From the NCBI RefSeq assembly GCF_034190915.1, contig NW_026947546.1:1984001-2048000 (forward strand): a DNA stretch of 64,000 bases, written 5' to 3'. Under the pieces are notes generated by a model. The model had not been told where the DNA came from and did not search any database. It worked only from the letters and a program-made list of their open reading frames with translations. The stretch comes from Cavia porcellus. Its lineage: Eukaryota; Chordata; Mammalia; Rodentia; Caviidae. The translations under genes and the position numbers were made by a program. Shown one piece after another: positions 28,613-42,545 of the stretch; position 1 is the stretch's first letter, and each line of letters opens with the position of its first letter.

Positions 28613-31104
28613 ACCCTAATCCTAGAACTGAGCCTAAAACTAACTCTAACTGTAAACCTAACCCTAATCCATAACCCTAACCCTAACCCTACCCCTAAAC
28701 TCACGCTAACCCTATCCCTAATCCCTAACCCTAACACTAACCCTATCCATAACCGTAAACCTAATGCTAACCCTAACCCTAATCCTAACCCTAACCCTAA
28801 CCATTAGCCTAACACTAACTCTAATCCTAAACTCTAACACTAACACTTACCCTAACCCTAACCCTAAACTGTAAAAACAAACCCTAACCCTAACACAAAC
28901 CCTAACCCAAAATCTAAACCTAACCCTAACCTAAATCCTAACCCTAACCCCAACCCTAACCCATAACAATAACCCTAACCCTAACCGTAACCCTAACCCT
29001 AACACTAACTTTTAACCTTAACCCTAACCCTAATCATAAACCTAAGACTAAATCTCACCCTAAACTCTAACACTAACCCTAAACGTAACCATAACCCTAA
29101 ACCTAAACCATATCATAACCCTAAACCTAACACTAAACCTACCCCAAAACCTAACCCTAACACTAAACCTAACCCTAAAACCTAACCCTAACCCCAACAC
29201 TAACCCTAACCCTAAAACTAACCATAACCCTAAACTTAACCTTAACACTAACCCCAACCCTATCCCTAAACCTGATCCTAAACCTAACCCTAATCTAACC
29301 CTAACCCTAACCACAACCGTAACCCTTACCCTTACTCTAAACTCTAAACCTAACGCTAAACATAACCCTAATCTCTAACTCTAAACGCTAACAATAAACC
29401 TAACCCTAAACCGAACCCTAAATCTAAATCTAACCTTATCCCTAACCATAACGCTAACCCTAACTGTAACCCTAGTTTTAACCCTAAGCCGAATACTAAC
29501 ACTAATCCATAACCCTAACCTTAACCCTTACCATAACCCTAACACTAAATGTAAAACTAGCCCCTAACCCTAACACTAACCCTATCCGTAATCCCTAACC
29601 CTAATCCTAACCCTAACACTAAAACTAGCCGTAACCCTAAATGTAACACCAACACTGAACGTAACCCTAAACATAACCTTAACCATATCCTTAACACCTA
29701 ACCCCTAACCCTAACCCAAACCCTAAACCTGACCATAACCCTAACACTAACACTAATGCTAACCCTAAACCCTAACCATAACCCTCACCCTAACTCTAAC
29801 CGAAAACCTACCTCTAATCCCTATCCTAAACTTAACCCTAACCCTAAACCTAACTCTAAACCGAACACTAACCGTAACGCTAAACATAACCTTAACCGTA
29901 ACCCTCCCTACCTATAACCATAACCCTAAACCAAAGTCTAACACTAACCCTAACTTTACCACTTAACCCTAAACCTTAAACCTAACCCTAACATCTAAAA
30001 CTAAAGCTATCCCTAAACAAAGCCTAACCATAACCCTAACCCTAACACTCAAAAACTAACCCATACCGAAACCCTAACCCTATCAGTAACACTAACCGTA
30101 GCCCTAACCCTAACTTCTAATTCTAACCCAAACCCTTACAATATCCCTAACACTGAACATAACCCTAACTGAAACCCTAACCCTAAAGCTAACCTCTAAC
30201 CCTAACCCTAGCCCTTACCCTAACCCAAACCCCTACGCAAAACCTAACCCTAACCCTAACCCTAAACCTCACACTAACCCTAAACCTAACCCTAACCCTA
30301 AACCTAACATTAACCCTAACCCTAACCCTAACACTCACACTAACCCTATCCCTAAACTCTAGCCCTAACCATAACCATAACCCAAACACTAACACCAAAA
30401 CCCTAACCCTAATCACAACACAAAACCTCACCGTAACCCTAACCCTAAACCTAGCTCTAATCCTAACCATCTAGCCCTGAACCTAACACTAATCGTAACC
30501 CTAACCCTAACACCTAACACTAACCCTAACACCTAAACCTAACCCTAAACCTATCCCTAACCGTAAACCTAACGCTAACCCTATCCCTAACCCTAACCCT
30601 CTCAATAAACTAAACCCTAGCCCTAAAACTATCCCTAAACCTAATCGTAGAACTGAGCCTAACGCTAACTCCAACTGTACACTTAACGCTAATCCATAAC
30701 CATAACCCGAACCCTAACCCTAAAACTCACTCTAACCCTATCCCTACTCCCTAACACTAAACCTAACCCTAACCCAAACACTAACCCCGAATCCCTAACC
30801 CTAAACCAAACCCGAACCCTAATCCTAAACTTAACCCTAACCCTAACCCTAAACCTAACCATAACCCTAACCATAACCCTAAGCCTAACCCTAACCTTAA
30901 CACTAACACGAACACAAATTCATAACCCTAAACCTAACTCTAACGCTAACCCTAATCCCTAACCCTTACGATAAGCCTAACCCTAACCCAAAACCTAAAC
31001 CCTATCCCTAATCGCTAACTGTAACCATAACCATAACCCAAACACTAACACCAAAACCCTAATTCTAATCATAACACAAAACCTCACCGTAACCCTAACC
31101 CTAA

Positions 31105-32050
31105 CACTAGCTCTAATCCTAACCTTCTAACTCTAAACCTAACCCTAATCCTAACCCGAACCCTAACACTAACACCTACCCCTAACCCTAACCCTAACCC
31201 CTAACCCTAACCCTAAGCCTATCCCTAACCGTAAACCTAATGCTAACCCTATCCCTAACCCTAAACCTATCAATAAACCGAACCCTAACCCTAAAACTAT
31301 CCCTAACCCTAATCCTAGAAATGAGCCTAAAACTAACTCTAACTGTAAACGTAACAGTAATCCCTAACCCTAAACCTAACCCTACCCCTAAACTCACTCT
31401 AACCCTGTCCCTAATTCCTAACTCTAACTCTAACCCTAACCCAAACAGTAACCCCGAAACCCTAACCCTTAACCTAACCCTAACATTAATCCTAAACTTC
31501 TAACCCTAACCCTAACCCTAGCCCTAACCCTAACGCTAAAACTAACCCTAACCCGAAACCCTAACCCTAACCCTAGCTCTAATCCTAACCTTCTAACTCT
31601 AAACCTAACCCTAATCCTAACCCGAACCCTCACACTAACACCTACCCATAACCCTAACCCTAAGCCCTACCACTAACCCTAACCCTAACCCCTAACCCTA
31701 TCCCTAACCGTAAACCTAATGCTAACCCTAACCCTAACCCTAAACCTATCAATAAACCGAACCCGAGCCCTAAAACTATACCTAACCCTAATCCTAGAAA
31801 TGAGCCTAAAACTAACTTTAACAGTAAACGTAAAAGTAATCCAGAACCCTAACCCTAACCCTACCCCTAAAATCACTCTAACCCTGTCCCTAATTCCTAA
31901 CTCTAACTCTAACCCTAACCCAAACAGTAACCCCGAAACCCTAACCCTAAACCTTACCCTAATATTAATCCTAACTTTCTAACCCTAACCCTAACACTAG
32001 CCCTCACCCTATCGCTAAAACTAACCCTAACCCGAAACCCTAACCCTAAC
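31105..32050 (-). repeat. ~470-480-bp tandem duplication in U7
   Basis: The agctctaatcctaacc box is at 31109 and 31575, and the aatgctaacc...atcaataaacc segment occurs at 31240 and 31719. The join is near 31565. Small indels make the spacing vary from 466 to 479. Confidence 0.78.
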
Positions 32051-32432
32051 CCGAAGCCTAACACTAACACCTAACCCTAACCAAAACCCTATCATTAAAC
32101 CTAAACTTAATGCTAACCCTCTCCCTAACCCTAACCCAGACAAAAACCTAACCCTAAACCTAAAACTATCCCTAACCCTAATCATAATACTGAGCCTAAC
32201 ACTAACCCTAAGCCTAACCCTAACCCTAATTTCTAACTCTAACCCTAATCAGAACAGTAACCCTAGTCCATAACCCTAACATTAACATTTACAATAACCC
32301 TATCCCTAACCGTAACACTAACCCCTAAGCCTGACCCTAACCTTATCCCTAATCCCTAAGCCTAGTTCTAACAATAACACTAACCCTAATCATAACCCTA
32401 AACATAACGGTAAACCTAACCCTAACCATAAC

Positions 32433-35400
32433 CATATTCTTATCACCTAACTCATAACCCTAACAAAAACCCGAACCCTAAACCTAACCCTAAACCTAAT
32501 AGTAACCCTGAAACTATCAGTCTTCCGATGCCTAACCCTGACCCTATCCCTAACACCTAACCCCTAAACCTAACCCTATCCTGCCCCTAACCCTAACCTT
32601 AAACATAACCGTAAACCTAACCCTATCCCTAACCCTAACCCTAACCATTACACTAACACTAACACTAATCCTAAACTCTAACCCTAACACCCTAACCCTA
32701 ACCCTAAACTGTAAAAGCAAACCCTCACCCTAACACAAAACCTAACCCATAATCTAAACCTAACCCGAAATCAAATCCTAACCCTAACCCTAACCCTAAC
32801 CCATAACAATAACCCTAACCCTAACCGTAACCCTAACCCTAACACTAACTTCTAACCTTAACCCTAACCCTAATCATAACCCTAAGACTAAATCTCACCC
32901 TAAACTCTAACACTAACCCTAAACGTAACCCTAACCCTAAACCTAGAGCATATCATAACCCTAAACCTAACACTAAACCTAACCCAAAACCTAACCCTAA
33001 CACTAAAACTAACATTAAAACATAACCCTAAAACTAACCCTAACCCTAAAACTAACCATAACCCTAACATTAACCTTAACCCTAACCCCAACCCTATCCC
33101 TAAACCTGACCCTAAACCTAACCCTAATCTAACCCTAACCCTAACCATAACGCTAACCCTTACCCTTACCCTAAACTCTAACCCTAACGCTAACCCTAAC
33201 CCTAATCTCTAACTCTAAATGCTAACAATAAACCTAACACTAAACCGAACCATAAATCTAAACCTAACCTTAATCATAACCATAACGCTAACCTAAACCG
33301 TAACCCTAGTTTTAACACTAAGCCGAATACTAACAATAATCCATAACCCTAACCTTAATCCTTACCATAACCCTAACACTAAATGTAAAACTAGCCACTA
33401 ACCCTAACACTAACCCTATCCGTAATCCCTAACCCTAATCCTAACCCTAACACTAAAACTAGCCATAACCCTAAATTTAACACCAACACTAAACGTAACA
33501 CTAAACATAACCTTAACCATATCCTTAACACCTAACGCATAAGCCTAACCCAAACCCTAAAGCTCACCATAACCCTAACACTAACATTCATGCTAACCCT
33601 AAACCCTAACCATAACCCTCACCCTAATGCTAACCCAAAACCTACCTCTAATCCCTATCCTAAACCTAACCCTAACCCTAAACCTAACCCTAAACCGAAC
33701 ACTAACCGTAACACTAAACATAACCTTAACCCTAACCCTCCCTAACTATAACCATAACCCTAAACCAAAGTCTAACACTAACCCTAACTTTAACACTTAA
33801 CCCTAAACCTTAAACCTAAACCTAACATCTAACACTAAACCTATCCCTAAACAAAGCCTAACCATAACCCTAACCCTAACACTCAAAAACTAACCCATAC
33901 CGAAACCCTAACCCTATCAATAACACTAACCGTAGCCCTAACCCTAACTTCTAACTCTAACCAAAACCCTTACACTATCCCTAACACTGAACCTAACCCT
34001 AACTGAAACCCTAACCCTAAACCTAACATCTAACCCTAACCCTAGCCCTTACCCTAACACAAACCCCTACGCAAAACCTAACCCTAACCCTAACCCTAAA
34101 CCTCACACTAACCCTAAACCTAAACCTAACCCTAAACCTAACATTAACCCTAACCCTAACCCTAACCATAACCATAACACTCACCCTAACCCTATCCCTA
34201 ATCGATAACCATAAGCATAATCATAACCCAAACATTAACACCAAAACTCTAACCCTAATCATAACACAAAACCTCACCGTAACCCTAACCCTAACCCTAG
34301 CTCTAATCCTAACCATCTAGCCCTGACCCTAACCCTAATCCTAAACCTAACCCTAACACCTAACCTTTACACCTAACCCTAACCCTAACCCTGTCGCTAA
34401 CCATAAACCTAATGCTAACCCTATCCCTAACCCATAACCCTATCAATAAACTAAACCCTAGCCCTAAAACTATCCCTAAACCTAATCCTAGAACTGAGCC
34501 TAACGCTAACTCTAACTGTAAATTAACGCTAATCCATAAACATAACCCTAACCCAAACCATAAAACTCACTCTAACCCTATCCCTAATCCCTAACCCTAA
34601 ACCTAACCCTAACCCAAACACTAACCCCGAATCCCTAACCCTAAACCTAACCCGAACTCTAATCCTAAACTTAACCCTAACCCTAACCCAAAACCTAACC
34701 ATAACACTAACCGTAACCCTAAGCCTAACCCTAAACCTAACACTAACACGAACACAAATTCATAACCCTAAACCTAACTCTAAAGCTAACCCTAATCCCT
34801 AACCCTTACGATAAGCCTAACCCTAACCCAAAACATAAACCCTATCCCTAATCGCTAACCGTAACCATAACCATAACCCAAACACTAACACCAAAACCCT
34901 AATTCTAATCGTAACACAAAACCTCACCGTAACCCTAACCCTAGCTCTAATCCTAACCTTCTAACTCTAAACCTAACCCTAATTCTAACACGAACCCTAA
35001 CACTAACACCTACCCCTAACCCTAACACCTAACCCTAACCCTAAACCTATCCCTAACCGTAAACCTAATGCTAACTCTATCCCTAACCCTAAACCTATCA
35101 ATAAACCGAACCCTAGCCCTAAAACTATCCCTATCCCTAATCCTAGAACTGAGCCTAAAACTAACTCTAACTGTAAACCTAACCCTAATCCATAACTCTA
35201 ACCCTAACCCTACCACTAAACACACTCTAACCCTATCCCTAATCCCTAACCCTAACCCTAACCCTAACCCTAACCCAAACACTAACCCCGAAACCCTAAC
35301 CCTAAAGCTAATCCTAACATTAATCCTAACTTTCTAACCCTAACCCTAACCCTAGCCCTAACCCTATCGCTAAAACTAACCCTAACCCGAATCCCTAACC

Positions 35401-35788
35401 CTAACCCTAAGCCTAACACTAACACCTAACCCTAACCATAACCCTATCATTAAACCTAAAAATAATGCTAACCCTGTCCCTAACCCTAACCCAGACAATA
35501 AACCTAACCCTAAACCTAAAACTATCGGTAAATCTAATCATAATACTGAGCCTAACACTAACCCTAAGCCTAACCCTAACCCTAATTTCTAACTCTAACC
35601 CTAACCAGAACAGTAACGCTAGTTCATAAGTCTAACATTAACCTTTACAATAACCCTAACCCTAACAGTAACATTAACCCCTAAGCCTGAAACTAACCTT
35701 ATCCCTAATCCCTAAGCCTAGCTCTAACAATAACACTAACCATAACCATAACCCTAAACATAACTGTAAACCTAACCCTAACCATAAC
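32433..35788 (-). repeat. Monomer U8, 3356 bp
   Basis: Regular monomer with landmark B at 33737. The CTTCnGAAG box near 32520 is broken here (cttccgatg). It begins the regular part of the array. Confidence 0.87.
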
Positions 35789-38700
35789 CATATTCTTATC
35801 ACCTAACCCATAACCCTAACCAAAACCCGAACCCTAAACCTAACCCTAAACCTAATAGTAGCCCTGAACCTATCAGTCTTCCGAAGCCTAACCCTGGCCC
35901 TATCCCTAACACCTAACCCCTAAACCTAACCCTAACCTGCCCCTAACCCTAACCTTAAACGTAACCGTAAACCTAACCCTAACCCTAACCCTAACCATTA
36001 CACGAACACTAACACTAATCCTAAACTCTAACCCTAACACTTACCCTAACCCTAACCCTAAACTGTAAAACCAAACCCTAACCCTAACAAAAACGCTAAC
36101 CCAAAATCTAAACCTAACCCGAAACCAAATCCTAACATTAACCCTAACACTAACCATTACCCTAATCCTAACACTAACTTCTAACCTTAACCCTAACCCT
36201 AATCATAAACCTAAGACTAAATCTCACCCTAAGCTCTAACACTAACCCTAAACGTAACCCTAACCCTAAACCTAAACCATATCATAACCCTAAACCTAAC
36301 ACTAAACCTAACCCAAAACTTAACCCTAACACTAAACCTAACCCTAAAACCTAACCCTAACCCTAAAACTAAGCATAACCCTAAAACTAACCATAACCCT
36401 AACCTTAACCTTAACCATAACCCCAACCCTATCCCTAAACCTGACCCTAAACCTAACCCTAATCTAACCCTAACCCTAACCATAACCATATCCCTTACCC
36501 TTACCCTATACTCTAACCCTAACGCTAACCATAATAATAATCTCTAACTCTAAAAGATAACAATAAACCTAACCCTAAACCGAACTATAAACCTAAACCT
36601 AAACTTAACCTTAACCATAACGCTAACCCTAACCGTAACCCTAGTTTTAATCCTAAGCCGAATACTAACACTAATCCATAACCCTAACCTTAACCCTTAC
36701 CATAACCCTAACACTAAATGTAAAACTAGCCCCTAACCCTAACACTAACCCTATCCGTAATCCCTAACCCTAATCCTAACCCTAACACTAAAACTAGCCA
36801 TAACCCTAAATGTAACACCAACACTAAACGTAACGCTAAACATAACCTTAACCATATCCTTAACACCTAACCCCTAGCCCTAACCCAAAACCTAAACCTA
36901 ACCATAACCCTAACACTAACACTAATGCTAACCCTAAACCCTAACCATAACCCTCACCCTAACGCTAACCCAAAACCTACCTCTAATCCCTATCCTAAAC
37001 CTAACCCTAACCCTAAACCTAACCCTAAACCGAACACTAACCGTAACACTAAACATAACCTTAACCCTAACCCTCCCTAACTATAACCATAACCCTAAAC
37101 CAAAGTCTAACACTAACCCTAACTTTAACACTTAACCCTAAACCTTAAACCTAAACCTAACATCTAACCCTAAACCTATCCCTAAACAAAGCCTAACCAT
37201 AACCCTAACCCTAACACTCTAAAATTAACCCATACCGAAACCCTAACCCTATCAATAACACTAACCCTAACCCTAACCCTAACTTCTAACTCTAACCCTA
37301 ACCCCTACACTATCCCTAACACTAAACCTAACCCTAACTGAAACCCTAACCCTAAAGCTAACCTCTAACCCTAACCCTAGCCCTTACCCTAACCCAAACC
37401 CCTACGCAAAACCTAACCCTAACCCTAACCCTAAACCTCACACTAACCCTAAACCTAACCCTAACCCTAAACCTAACATTAACCCTCACCCTAACCCTAA
37501 CCCTAACCCTAACCCTAACACTCCCCCTAAGCCTATCCCTATCGCTAACCCTAACCATAACCATAACCCAAACACTAACACCAAAACCCTAACCCTAATC
37601 ATAACACAAAACCTCACTCTAACCCTAACCCTAACCCTAGCTCTAATCCTAACCTTCTAGCCCTGACCCTAACCCTAATCCTAACCCTAACCCTAACACC
37701 TTAGCCTAACCCTAACACCTAACCCTAATCCTAACCCTATCCCTAACCGTAAACCTAATGCTAACCCTATCCCTAACCCTAACCCTATCAATAAACTAAA
37801 CCCTAGCCCTAAAACTATCCCTAAACCTAATCCTAGAACTGAGCCTAACGCTAACTCTAACTGTAAACTTAATGCTAATCCATAACCAAAACCCTAACCC
37901 AAACCCTGAAACTCACTCTAACCCTATCCCGAATCCATAAACCTAACCCTAACCCTAACCCAAACACTAACCCCGAAACCCTAACCCTAAACCTAACCCG
38001 AACCCTAATCCTAAACTTAATCCTAAACCTAACCCTAAACCTAACCATAAACCTAACGGTAACCCTAAGACTAACCCTAACCCTAACACTAACACGAACA
38101 CAAATTCATAACTCTAAACCTAACTCTAACCCTAACCCTAATCCCTAACCCTTACGATAAGCCTAACCCTAACCCAAAACCTAAACCCTATCCCTAATCG
38201 CTAACCGTAACCATAACCATAACCCAAACACTAACACCAAAACCCTAATTCTAATCATAACACAAAACCTCACCGTAACCCTAACCCTAACCCTAGCTCT
38301 AATCCTAACCTTCTAACTCTAAACATAACCCTAATCCTAACCCGAACGCTAACACTAACACCTACCCATAACCCTAACCCTAACACCTACCCCTAACCCT
38401 AACCCTAACCCCTAACCCTATCCCTAACCGTAAACCTAATGCTAACGCTATCCCTAACCCTAAAACTATCAATAAACCGAACCCTAGCCCTAAATCTATC
38501 CCTAACCCTAATCCTAGAAATGAGCCTAAAACTAACTCTATCTGTAAACGTAACAGTAATCCATAACCCTAACCCTAACCCTAGCCATAAACTCACTCTA
38601 ACACTGTCCCTAATTCCTAACTCTAACTCTAACCCTAACCCAAACAGTAACCCCGAAACCCTAAGCATAAACCTAACCCTAACATTAATCCTGACTTTCT

Positions 38701-39153
38701 AACCCTAACCCTAACCCTAGCCCTAACGCTAACGCTAAAACTAACCCTAACCCGAAACCCTAACCCTAACCCGAAGCCTAACACTAACACCTAACCCTAA
38801 CCACAACCCTATCATTAAACCTAAACTTAATGCTAAACCTGTCCCTAACCCTAACCCAGACAATAAACCTAACCCTAAACCTAAAACTATCCCTAACCCT
38901 AATCATAATACTGAGCCTAACACTAACCCTAAGCCTAACCCTAACCCTAATTTCTAACTCTAACCCTAACCAGAACAGTAACCCTAGTCCATAACCCTAA
39001 CATTAACCTTTACAGTAACCCTAACCCTAACCGTAACATTAACCCCTAAGCCTGACCCTAACCTTATCCCTAATCCCTAAGCCTAGCTCTAACAATAACA
39101 CTAACCCTAACCATAAACCTAAACATAACTGTAAACCTAACCCTAACCATAAC
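35789..39153 (-). repeat. Monomer U9, 3365 bp
   Basis: Regular monomer with landmark B at 37072. From 36854 on it belongs to the first copy of the 6806-bp dimer; at 36853 it differs from 43659 (C against A). Confidence 0.88.
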
Positions 39154-42100
39154 CATATTCTTATCACCTAACCCATAACCCTAACCAAAACCCGAACCCT
39201 AAACCTAACCCTAAACCTAATAGTAACCCTGAATCTATCAGTCTTCCGAAGCCTAACACTGACCCTATCCCTAACACCTAACCCCTAAACCTAAACCTAA
39301 CTTGCCCCTAACCCTAACCTTAAACGTAACCGTAAACCTAACCCTAACCCTAACCCTAACCCTAACCATTACACTAACACTATCACTAATCCTAAACTCT
39401 AACCCTAACACCCTAACCCTAACTCTAAACTGTAAAACCAAACCCTAACCCTAACACAAACCCTAACCCAAAATCTAAACCTAACCCGAAACCAAATCCT
39501 AACCCTAACCCTAACCCTAACCCATAACAATAACCCTAACCCTAACCCTAACCCTTAACAATAACCCTAACCCTAACCGTAACCCTAACCCTAACACAAA
39601 CTTCTAACCTTAACCCTAAACATAATCATAACCCTAAGACTAAGTCTCACCCTAAACTCTAACACTAACCCTAAATGTAACCCTAACCCTAAACCTAGAG
39701 CATATCATAACCCTAAACCTAACACTAAACCTAACCCAAAACCTAAACCTAACACTTAACCTAACATTAAAACCTAACCCTAACACTAACACTAACCCTA
39801 ACCCTAAAATTAACCATAACCTTAACATTAACCTTAAACCTAACCCCAACCCTATCCCTAAACCTGACCCTAAACCTAACCCTAATCTAACCCTAACCCT
39901 AACCATAACGCTAACACATACCCTTACCCTAAACTCTAACCCTAACGCTAACCCTAACCCTAATCTCTAACTCTAAATGCTAACAATAAACCTAACCCTA
40001 AACCGAACCCTAAATCTAAACCTAACCTTAACCATAACCATAACGCTAACCTAAACCGTAACCCTAGTTTTAACCCTAAGCCGAATACTAACACTAATCC
40101 ATAACTCTAACCTTAACCCTTACCATAACCCTAACACTAAATGTCAAACTAGCCCCTAACCCTAACACTAACCCTATCCGTAATCCCTTACCCTAATCCT
40201 AACCCTAACACTAAAACTAGCCATAACCCTAAATGTAACACCAACACTAAACGTAACCCTAAACATAACCTTAACCATATCCTTAACACCTAACCCCAAC
40301 CCTAACCCAAACCCTAAACGTCACCATAACCCTAACACTAACATTCATGCTAACCCTAAACCCTAACCATAACCCTCACCCTAATGCTAACCCAAAACCT
40401 ACCTCTAATCCCTATCCTAAACCTAACCCTAACCCTAAACCTAACCCCAAACCGAACACTAACCGTAACACTAAACATAACCTTAACCCTAACCCTCCCT
40501 AACTATAACCATAACCCTAAACCAAAGTCTAACACTAACCCTAACTTTAACACTTAACCCTAAACCTTAAACCTAAACCTAACATCTAACACTAAACCTA
40601 TCCCTAAACAAAGCCTAACCATAACCCTAACCCTAACACTCAAAAACTAACCCATACCGAAACCCTAACCCTATCAATAACACTAACCGTAGCCCTAGCC
40701 CTAACTTCTAACTCTAACCAAAACCCTTACACTATCCCAAACACTGAACCTAACCCTAACTGAAACCGTAACCCTAAACCTAACATCTAACCCTAACCCT
40801 AGCCCTTACCCTAACCCAAACCCCTACGCAAAACCTAACCCTAACCCTAACCCTAAACCTCACACTAACCCTAAACCTAACCCTAACCCTAAACCTAACA
40901 TTAACCCTAACCCTAACCCTAACCATAACCATAACACTCACCCTAACCCTATCCCTAATTGATAACCCTAACCATAATCATAACCGAAACACTAACACCA
41001 AAACTCTAACCCTAATCATAACACAAAACCTCACCGTAACCCTAACCCTAAACCTAGCTCTAATCCTAACCATCTAGCCCTGACCCTAACCCTAATCCTA
41101 AACCTAACCCTAACACCTAACACTTACACCTAACCCTAACCCTAAAACTGTCGCTAACCGTAAACCTAATGTTAACCCTATCCCTAACCCTAACCCTATC
41201 AATAAACTAAACCCTAGCACTAAAACTATCCCTAAACCTAATCCTAGAACTGAGCCTAACGCTAACTCTAACTGTAAACTTAACGCTAATCCATAAACAT
41301 AACCCTAACCCAAACCATAAAACTCACTCTAACCCTATCCCTAATCCCTAACACTAAACCTAACTCTAACCCAAACACTAACCCCGAATCCCTAACCCTA
41401 AACCTAACCCGAACCCTAATCCTAAACTTAACCCTAACCCTAACCCAAAACCTAACCATAACACTAACCGTAACCCTAAGCCTAACCCTAAACATAACAC
41501 TAACACAAACACAAATTCATAACCCTAAACCTAACTCTAACGCTAACCCTAATCCCTAACCCTTACGATAAGCCTAACCCTAACCCAAAACCTAAACCCT
41601 ATCCCTAAACGCTAACCGTAACCATAACCATAACCGAAACACTAACACCAAAACCCTAATTCTAATCGTAACACAAAACCTCACCGTAACCCTAACCCTA
41701 ACCCTAGCTCTAATCCTAACCTTCTAACTCTAAACCTAACCCTAATTCTAACACGAACCCTAACAGTAACACCTACCCCTAACCCTAACCCCTAACCCTA
41801 ACCCTAAACCTTTCCCTAACCGTAAACCTAATGCTAACCCTATCCCTAAACCTAAACCTATCAATAAACCGAACCCTAGCCCTAAAACTATCCCTATCCC
41901 TAATCCTAGAACTGAGCCTAAAACTAACTCTAACTGTAAACCTAACCCTAATCCATAACTCTAACCCTAACCCTACCCCTAAACACACTCTAACCCTATC
42001 CCTAATCCCTAACCCTAACCCTAACCCTAACCCAAACACTAACCCCGAAACACTAACCCTAAAGCTAATCCTAACATTAATACTAACTTTCTAACCCTAA

Positions 42101-42545
42101 CCCTAACCCTAGCCCTAACCCTATCGCTAAAACTAACCCTAACCCGAATCCCTAACCCTAACCCTAAGCCTAACACTAACACCTAACCCTAACCATAACC
42201 CTATCATTAAACCTAAAAATAATGCTAACCCTGTCCCTAACCCTAACCCAGACAATAAACCTAACCCTAAACCTAAAACTATCCCTAAACCTAATCATAA
42301 TACTGAGCCTAACACTAACCCTAAGCCTAACCCTAACCCTAATTTCTAACTCTAACCCTAACCAGAACAGTAACGCTAGTTCATAAGTCTAACATTAACC
42401 TTTACAATAACCCTAACCCTAACCGTAACACTAACCCCTAAGCCTGACCCTAACCTTATCCCTAATCCCTAAGCCTAGCTCTAACAATAACACTAACCAT
42501 AACCATAACCCTAAACATAACTGTAAACCTAACCCTAACCATAAC
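39154..42545 (-). repeat. Monomer U10, 3392 bp (dimer half)
   Basis: Landmark B at 40494. It is nearly identical to U12 at offset 6806; the one mismatch I found is 39757 (T) against 46563 (A). It includes a ~31-bp local duplication of the cccataacaataacc segment at 39521-39583. Confidence 0.9.

Larger units (their letters stand above)
11160..29700 (-). repeat. Duplicated rearranged block, offset 9554 to about 10400 bp
   Basis: About 11.2-19.3 kb corresponds to about 20.7-29.7 kb. The offset is 9554 for matches at 12611/22165 and 13740/23294. It becomes 10408 after an 854-bp duplication in the second copy (15092/25500), then 10402 (17055/27457) and 10396 (19245/29641). Both copies share the truncating joins, the aaagattacaataaacc variant (12946/22490) and the 78-bp duplication, so the rearrangements came before the block duplicated. 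Scattered substitutions make this duplication older than the 6806-bp one. Confidence 0.82.
25869..32432 (-). repeat. Unit U7, 6564 bp: two monomers, the junction lacking landmark A
   Basis: Landmarks B are at 27171 and 29903, 2732 bp apart. The join near 28765-28800 skips landmark A just as at 18.38 kb. A tandem duplication of about 470-480 bp lies at about 31105-32050. Confidence 0.82.
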
